Shown here in pieces: positions 29,460 to 30,258 of a stretch of DNA of 30,258 nucleotides. The notes under the pieces were generated by a model. The model saw only the letters and a list, made by a program, of their open reading frames with translations, was not told the origin of the DNA and searched no databases. The stretch is taken from assembly GCA_052117325.1 (NCBI GenBank), contig JBQKJJ010000019.1; one strand, 5' to 3'. This DNA comes from CAG-964 sp902789345. GTDB lineage: Bacteria; Bacillota; Clostridia; Oscillospirales; Acutalibacteraceae. The position numbers were made by a program, and so were the translations under genes. Each line of letters opens with the position of its first letter. The first letter of the stretch is position 1.

Positions 29460-30258
29460 TTATTTGTACTCCCAATGACCGCCGTCTTTTACCTTTTCAG
29501 TCTTATAATAACCTTCCTTTACAGTTTTGGTTTCATAGTGACCGCCGTCTTTAACAGTCTCGGTTTTGTAATAACCCTCTTTGTCTGTGACTGTTTTGGT
29601 TCCAGTCTGGATTTCTTCATCACAAGTATGCCAAGATACACAGGTATCACTGTCAAGGAAATGCCACTTTACTGCGTTAGCATCGTCTAACCTTGCACCA
29701 CACTGATTGCAGATATGATAACTTCTCCACTCATATACTGGTTCTTCGTGGGTTACTGGGGCTACCCAAGTTTTTACTGTTTTGTAATCATCTACCCACA
29801 TTTTCTCAGTTACTGGTTCTACCCAAATCTTTACAGTCTTATAATCATCTACCCATACCTTTTCTCTCTCGGTTGGCTTCGGAGCTGGCTTTACTGTCAC
29901 CTTGCAGGTGGCTGTTTTGCCGTTGAACAGGGTTATTTTTATATTTGCCGTGCCTGTGCCTACTGCCTTTATTACTGCTTTGTTGCCCTTGCCCTTTTGT
30001 ACCGTTGCTACCCTTGTGTTTGTGCTTGTCCACTTTAGGTTTGCTCCGTTTGCGTAGCTGCCCTTGCTTGTGCTTTCGCTTATTGTATAGCTTTCGCCCT
30101 TGCCGAGTGTTAGAGCTGTTGGGTTAATTTTTACGCTTGTTGGGGCCGGCTTTACTGTCACCTTGCAGGTGGCTGTTTTGCCGTTGAACAGGGTTATTTT
30201 TATATTTGCCGTGCCTGTGCCTACTGCCTTTATTACTGCTTTGTTGCCCTTGCCCTTT
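29460..30258 (-). CDS. Surface protein with Ig-like (Big_2) repeats, C-terminal part
   Basis: Open from the right edge; the 5' end is outside. It contains Big_2 bacterial Ig-like modules: NPTALTLGKGESYTISESTS, NGANLKWTSTNTRVATVQKG, GTGTANIKITLFNGKTATCK, VTVKPAP. The module period is 87 residues and the last 111 bases at the window edge repeat 29887-29997 almost exactly. After the repeats comes a linker with two KTVKxWVxPVT units (VWVDDYKTVKIWVEPVTEKM), then a Cys/His segment HICNQCGARLDDANAVKWHF...CVSWHTC that looks like a zinc ribbon, and a Lys/Tyr-rich end with repeated EGYYKTE and DGGHYETK units. No sorting motif at the C-terminus. Likely secreted and adhesive. The GTG at 30161 is inside a repeat and is not a start. 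Confidence 0.8.
   Translation of the reverse strand, partial: KGKGNKAVIKAVGTGTANIKITLFNGKTATCKVTVKPAPTSVKINPTALTLGKGESYTISESTSKGSYANGANLKWTSTNTRVATVQKGKGNKAVIKAVGTGTANIKITLFNGKTATCKVTVKPAPKPTEREKVWVDDYKTVKIWVEPVTEKMWVDDYKTVKTWVAPVTHEEPVYEWRSYHICNQCGARLDDANAVKWHFLDSDTCVSWHTCDEEIQTGTKTVTDKEGYYKTETVKDGGHYETKTVKEGYYKTEKVKDGGHWEYK
29887..30258. repeat. 261-bp tandem repeat coding Big_2 modules
   Basis: The stretch from 29887 (GGCTTTACTGTCACCTTGCA) to about 29997 recurs at 30148-30258, an offset of 261 bp or 87 codons, with essentially no differences over the 111 bases visible. Further copies probably follow outside the window, and the window edge may fall here because of them. Confidence 0.85.

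Noticed and set aside
29693..30127. Several Leu/Cys-rich plus-strand frames
   Set aside because: They are antisense to the Big_2 repeat gene and only reflect its repeated codons.
1..30258. tRNA or rRNA genes
   Set aside because: No cloverleaf with a GGTTCGAATCC-type T-arm and no rRNA-like stretch was seen by eye on either strand; a tRNAscan run would be decisive.

Overview
The window reads as accessory DNA from a low-to-mid GC Firmicute, most likely a gut Clostridium-class bacterium (Ruminococcus/Eubacterium/Oscillospiraceae-like). Reasons: Tn1549-type conjugation gene pieces, TnpV genes, MobV relaxases, an SPQTG sortase substrate, BspA-type LRR and Ig-like (Big_2) surface proteins, strong AGGAGG-type ribosome sites, and TTGACA/TATAAT-like promoters. 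This is inferred from protein families; no rRNA or tRNA is visible to prove it.

Layout. 1-3.75 kb: debris of an integrative conjugative element: IS3 transposase piece, integrase C-terminus, MFS and ABC permease pieces, relaxase C-terminus, intact PcfB, and an in-frame ArdC::TraG chimera. 3.86-12.4 kb: an intact-looking operon, the most interesting part. A TetR regulator with a clear promoter is followed by seven extracellular or surface proteins: two membrane-anchored paralogues, an LRR protein, a minimal one-domain protein, two tandem proteins whose mature N-terminus is a complete ubiquitin fold (about two thirds identical to eukaryotic ubiquitin by hand alignment), and an SPQTG sortase substrate. 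Four of them share one unnamed domain (W-x-x-M-x-F-x-Y, GGWS, TNHSNV), so the operon looks like a modular surface-display system in which a common domain carries different cargo: LRR, nothing, ubiquitin, or ubiquitin plus beta-helix.

12.4-16.4 kb: an integrative mobilizable element module on the plus strand: TnpV, a 46-aa protein, two terminators, a five-copy repeat array and a structured non-coding stretch that may hold the replication origin, a zinc-motif small gene broken by UGA at a Cys position, a RepA-like AAA ATPase, a pMV158-like oriT, and a MobV relaxase. The relaxase runs in frame into the C-terminal two thirds of a BREX BrxC protein (16.37-18.84 kb).

18.8-20.7 kb: a SpaA/Cna-B pilin piece joined to the start of an IS3 OrfA, a TetR C-terminus, an unrecognised 151-aa protein, and the tail of an alpha/beta hydrolase. 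20.8-24.2 kb (minus strand): an intact AbrB-like regulator plus membrane-anchored amidohydrolase operon with a clear promoter/operator, and a CPBP membrane protease. 24.1-28.3 kb (minus): IS256 transposase chimera, broken TnpV, truncated MobV, truncated N6-adenine methylase (HsdM-like), truncated AbiEii and intact AbiEi. 28.3-30.26 kb: a divergent promoter with a possible non-coding RNA, remnants of an L,D-transpeptidase gene, and the 3' end of a Big_2 repeat surface protein that runs off the window.

Taken together, two living operons (surface/ubiquitin; AbrB-amidohydrolase) and part of an IME sit in a graveyard of mobile-element and defence-gene fragments. Either the locus has suffered many deletions between mobile elements, or some junctions are assembly chimeras; read-level checks should come first for the fusion claims. 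All family calls were made by eye from translated sequence.
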